Assembly (NCBI GenBank): GCA_037892935.1
Contig: JAYXKI010000012.1
Span: 496,001 to 560,000, forward strand
From: Phlebopus portentosus
Lineage: Eukaryota > Basidiomycota > Agaricomycetes > Boletales > Boletinellaceae
DNA length: 64,000 nt
Direction: 5' to 3'
The position numbers were made by a program, and so were the translations under genes. This document shows positions 61,493 to 64,000 of the stretch, piece after piece (the first letter of the stretch is position 1; each line of letters starts with the position of its first letter). Below the pieces are notes generated by a model. That model ran no database searches, was not told the DNA's origin, and worked only from the letters and a program-made list of their open reading frames with translations.

Positions 61493-62151
61493 ATTCTTAT
61501 CCGCGGATGGTATATTACACTACTGGCTTCGGAACGATACCAAAGTGAGTAGCGTCCCTGAACCTGTGTACACTGGCAGATGCGAATACTCACATTTGCT
61601 TTAGAATTCTATAATGACACCTAATTTGATACTTGATTGCATCAACGCCTCGTTACTACCGAACTTAGTGCAGTACTTATCATATCGGATCACTAGACTT
61701 TGTTGGCAGTATAATTCATCAAGGAAGGAACGTTCGAGAATGGAAAGAATCTAATTTCGTCCAAACTCCCGTGGCTTGCTTCTAGGATCAAAGGTGCATT
61801 ATCCTCATGTCCGAGTGACTATTGACGCCCAGTGCTTGGGTTCGAGAAGCTCTGGTCCTTAGAAAGCAGTGCGCTGATTTGGGGTGCTTGACAATGACTA
61901 GTCAATATCACCGAACTCATCAAATTTGTTTCGAAGTCGGCTTCGATCGGTCTGGCTACTGCTGTTTTGCTTACCGCACATGCAGTGGGTTATGGACGTA
62001 AAGTTACTTGGTCTGTACATGTTTGCTTGGGCGTCCAACGCCAGGGCGGCCAGCACCGGTTCTAATTCAAGTATGTCAACATCAGATCAGCGTCTCTTCA
62101 GGCAAATGTATATATTCAAAGACTCAGAAACAGTTCTGACCTATCATCGTT

Positions 62152-64000
62152 ATGATGGGTCACGTCGCTCACCCTGCTCTTTCCCAATTCCCGTACGCCT
62201 TCGATTATACGAACCGACTGACGAAAGAATCATGTGAAAGGAAGGGCTATGGTGGTTTTGCCGATGTATATCAATTCCGCAATCCTCGAAACGGATTGCT
62301 TTATGCGGTCAAAGAAATTGTAAATGCTCCGCGTAGTCTTACATTGCTTGAGGTGAGCGATTGCAATCGCGGATGCTTGTCAGGTATCGCTAATACGATT
62401 GTAATATCAGGTAGCAAAAATAGAATATGACATATGGCACCGTCTTAGACATCCGAATATTCTTCAATTAGAAGGAATATACTTGGCGCCTCATACTCCA
62501 ATTCCCAGTTTTGTTACTCGTTGGCAAGAAAACGGGCGCGTCAAGAATTATGTTCAAGGCAAACCCGAAACGGATTTTCTCGGTTTGGTAAGTATTTTAT
62601 CACAGTTGGGTTTCGATTTCTGACCATTTCTGTCTAGATAGAGGACGTAGCAGAAGGCGTCACCTATCTTCATGGCAATGATATTATTCACGGAGATCTG
62701 CGGGCCGTGAGTACACGTTCTCCAAAATGTCATGAATCATGACACTCTTTTCCTTTAGGCCAACATCTTGATATCAGACGATTGTCGAGCACTAGTTACG
62801 GATTTCGGAATTTCTAAACATGATCCTGGTGATGGAATCACACTCTCTCGAGCTCGCCAAGGAAACTGTCGCTGGATGGCTCGTGAGTTCTTCGTGGCTG
62901 GTACCGCTCGTCGGTCCAAGGCAAGCGATATCTGGATGTTTGGTATTGTTATGCAGGCAAGTTGCATCGTTATTGCAACAAGTTCGGTATTTACCACAAC
63001 CGTTGTTAGGAGATACTCTCTGGGAAGAACCCATATTATTACATAAGCAATGAACGGCTCATCGAGAGTATGATTGAAAATGGGGAGCTCTCTGAGTTCC
63101 CAAATGCTCAACATACCTCATGGAGAAAATTTGACGATCCTGTACAAGAGCTTAGGCTGCGTTATTGCGCATCAGAGCCAACAGATAGACCAACGATTAC
63201 TTCAGTACTTCAAGACATCAGGAAAGTCCTCTTCAATGTTGCTAGTTTCGAACTTGCATTTACAGACCTCAGAACATTGAGGAACAGGTTTCCGAATATT
63301 TCCTCCTTTGAGAATGTATTAAATATAAACTCTGGATCATCTGCGACGTTTGTTGAAGGGAATGTGTCGACTAGTGCTCGTTCAGAAAGTGCATCAGAGA
63401 CCGATGAAAGCACGATACGTCTTTCGGAAGGTTTCTCCTATCTGAACTTATCAACAAACTCTAGAACTTCTAGTGCCGACAGTTCTAGAACAAGCACAAG
63501 TCCGACCCGAGGATCTGCGACCTTGGCATCCAACGCGGCTCTAAATGGTTCGGGCACCACCAGTCCGAGACGCTTGCAAGATCGGAACGAAAGAAATATG
63601 AACCCAGGAAGCTCACATGGTAACGGTGAGCAATCGACGCCAAATTATGTGACGAGTGAGTCTTGTTCAATAATGTATGCATTCATGGCAGAACTGACCA
63701 ATTCGTGTGATTCAGTTGATCTCGATAATGAACTACACAATTATATCGCGCGCAAGGGACTGACCTCCCGGTTTACTGAGACTCAGTATCCGACCGGTCC
63801 CGATGAAATGAGGACGTGGCATTATGTAATGAAATGTCAATTATTTTAGCCCTTGTCCCGGCTGTCCGTCTGTCTAACTCGAGTTTTTCTTTTGTCGGCA
63901 GTGGATGGTAAAGTCATAGCCACAGCCAAGGCACGCCAGCTTAAACAGGCAAAAAAAGAAGCAGCGAGGATAGCTCTCGCAAGATTACGTTCGAGTCTCC
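62152..64000 (+). CDS. Copy 2 of kinase-dsRBD gene E, cut by the window end
   Basis: Identical to copy 1 through the kinase domain. Near 63270 it lacks one C (ACCTCCAGAAC reads ACCTCAGAAC), so the linker can be read straight through in one frame without the GTCCTC intron proposed for copy 1. The window ends within dsRBD1 helix 2, so dsRBD2 and any neighbour are not seen. Confidence 0.78.

Larger units (their letters stand above)
40150..64000. repeat. Copy 2 of the large direct repeat
   Basis: Repeats bases 1-23793 in the same orientation and runs off the window end. Most of it is nearly identical to copy 1, but it has many single-base indels: dense at 40.75-41.5 kb, extreme at 44.3-45.7 kb, sparse at 46-53 kb, and moderate at 53.4-60 kb. 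Several fall in homopolymers. The two sides of the bad 44.3-45.7 kb stretch are clean, as if one tract had poor consensus or had decayed on its own. Confidence 0.97.

Noticed and set aside
1..64000. CRISPR arrays, bacterial operons, rRNA or tRNA genes
   Set aside because: No regularly spaced short repeats, no ribosome-binding sites and no rRNA/tRNA signatures; gene structure is eukaryotic throughout.

Overview
The window looks like nuclear DNA of a mushroom-forming basidiomycete (Agaricomycetes). Genes are packed on both strands and cut by many short GT-AG introns of about 50-60 nt. The recognisable products are typical fungal ones: a TAF11 TFIID subunit, a Ypp1/TTC7-like TPR protein, a DUF3433 membrane protein and a basidiomycete-type alginate-lyase-domain protein. 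No bacterial, organellar or complete viral gene set is visible.

Layout. Bases 1-23793 recur in the same orientation at 40150-64000 (period about 40.15-40.21 kb, very high identity). Copy 1 runs off the left edge of the window and copy 2 off the right edge, so the full unit length is unknown. Copy 1 holds, in order: two tandem minus-strand kinase-dsRBD genes (here A and B), an alginate-lyase-domain gene (+), TAF11 (-), a C2H2 zinc-finger gene (-), kinase-dsRBD genes C and D (+), a Ypp1-like gene (+) and kinase-dsRBD gene E (+). Gene E overlaps tail to tail with an ADP-ribosylglycohydrolase-like gene (-) that carries a 760-bp inverted-repeat element in its first intron and two in-frame stops. 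The single-copy middle (24-39.5 kb) continues with a DUF3433 membrane protein, a small coiled-coil protein, two related secreted proline-rich proteins (one with 13 regularly spaced dibasic sites), a second foldback element and a truncated drug/metabolite-transporter gene. A tiny stand-alone dsRBD gene lies just before copy 2.

Copy 2 (40.15-64 kb) repeats the same genes, but several carry 1-2 bp indels, a lost splice acceptor or stop codons. About 1.4 kb (44.3-45.7 kb) is densely scrambled. This is either real decay of a duplicate or an unpolished haplotig/assembly artefact.

The most interesting content is the five-member family of genes coding for an N-terminal TKL-like protein kinase, a Ser/Pro-rich linker and two C-terminal double-stranded-RNA-binding domains. 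This is the same parts list as vertebrate PKR but in reverse order. With the solo dsRBD gene and the neighbouring ADP-ribosylhydrolase it makes a plausible, untested dsRNA-sensing (antiviral-like) locus. Exon joins were made by eye; start codons and some introns are therefore provisional.
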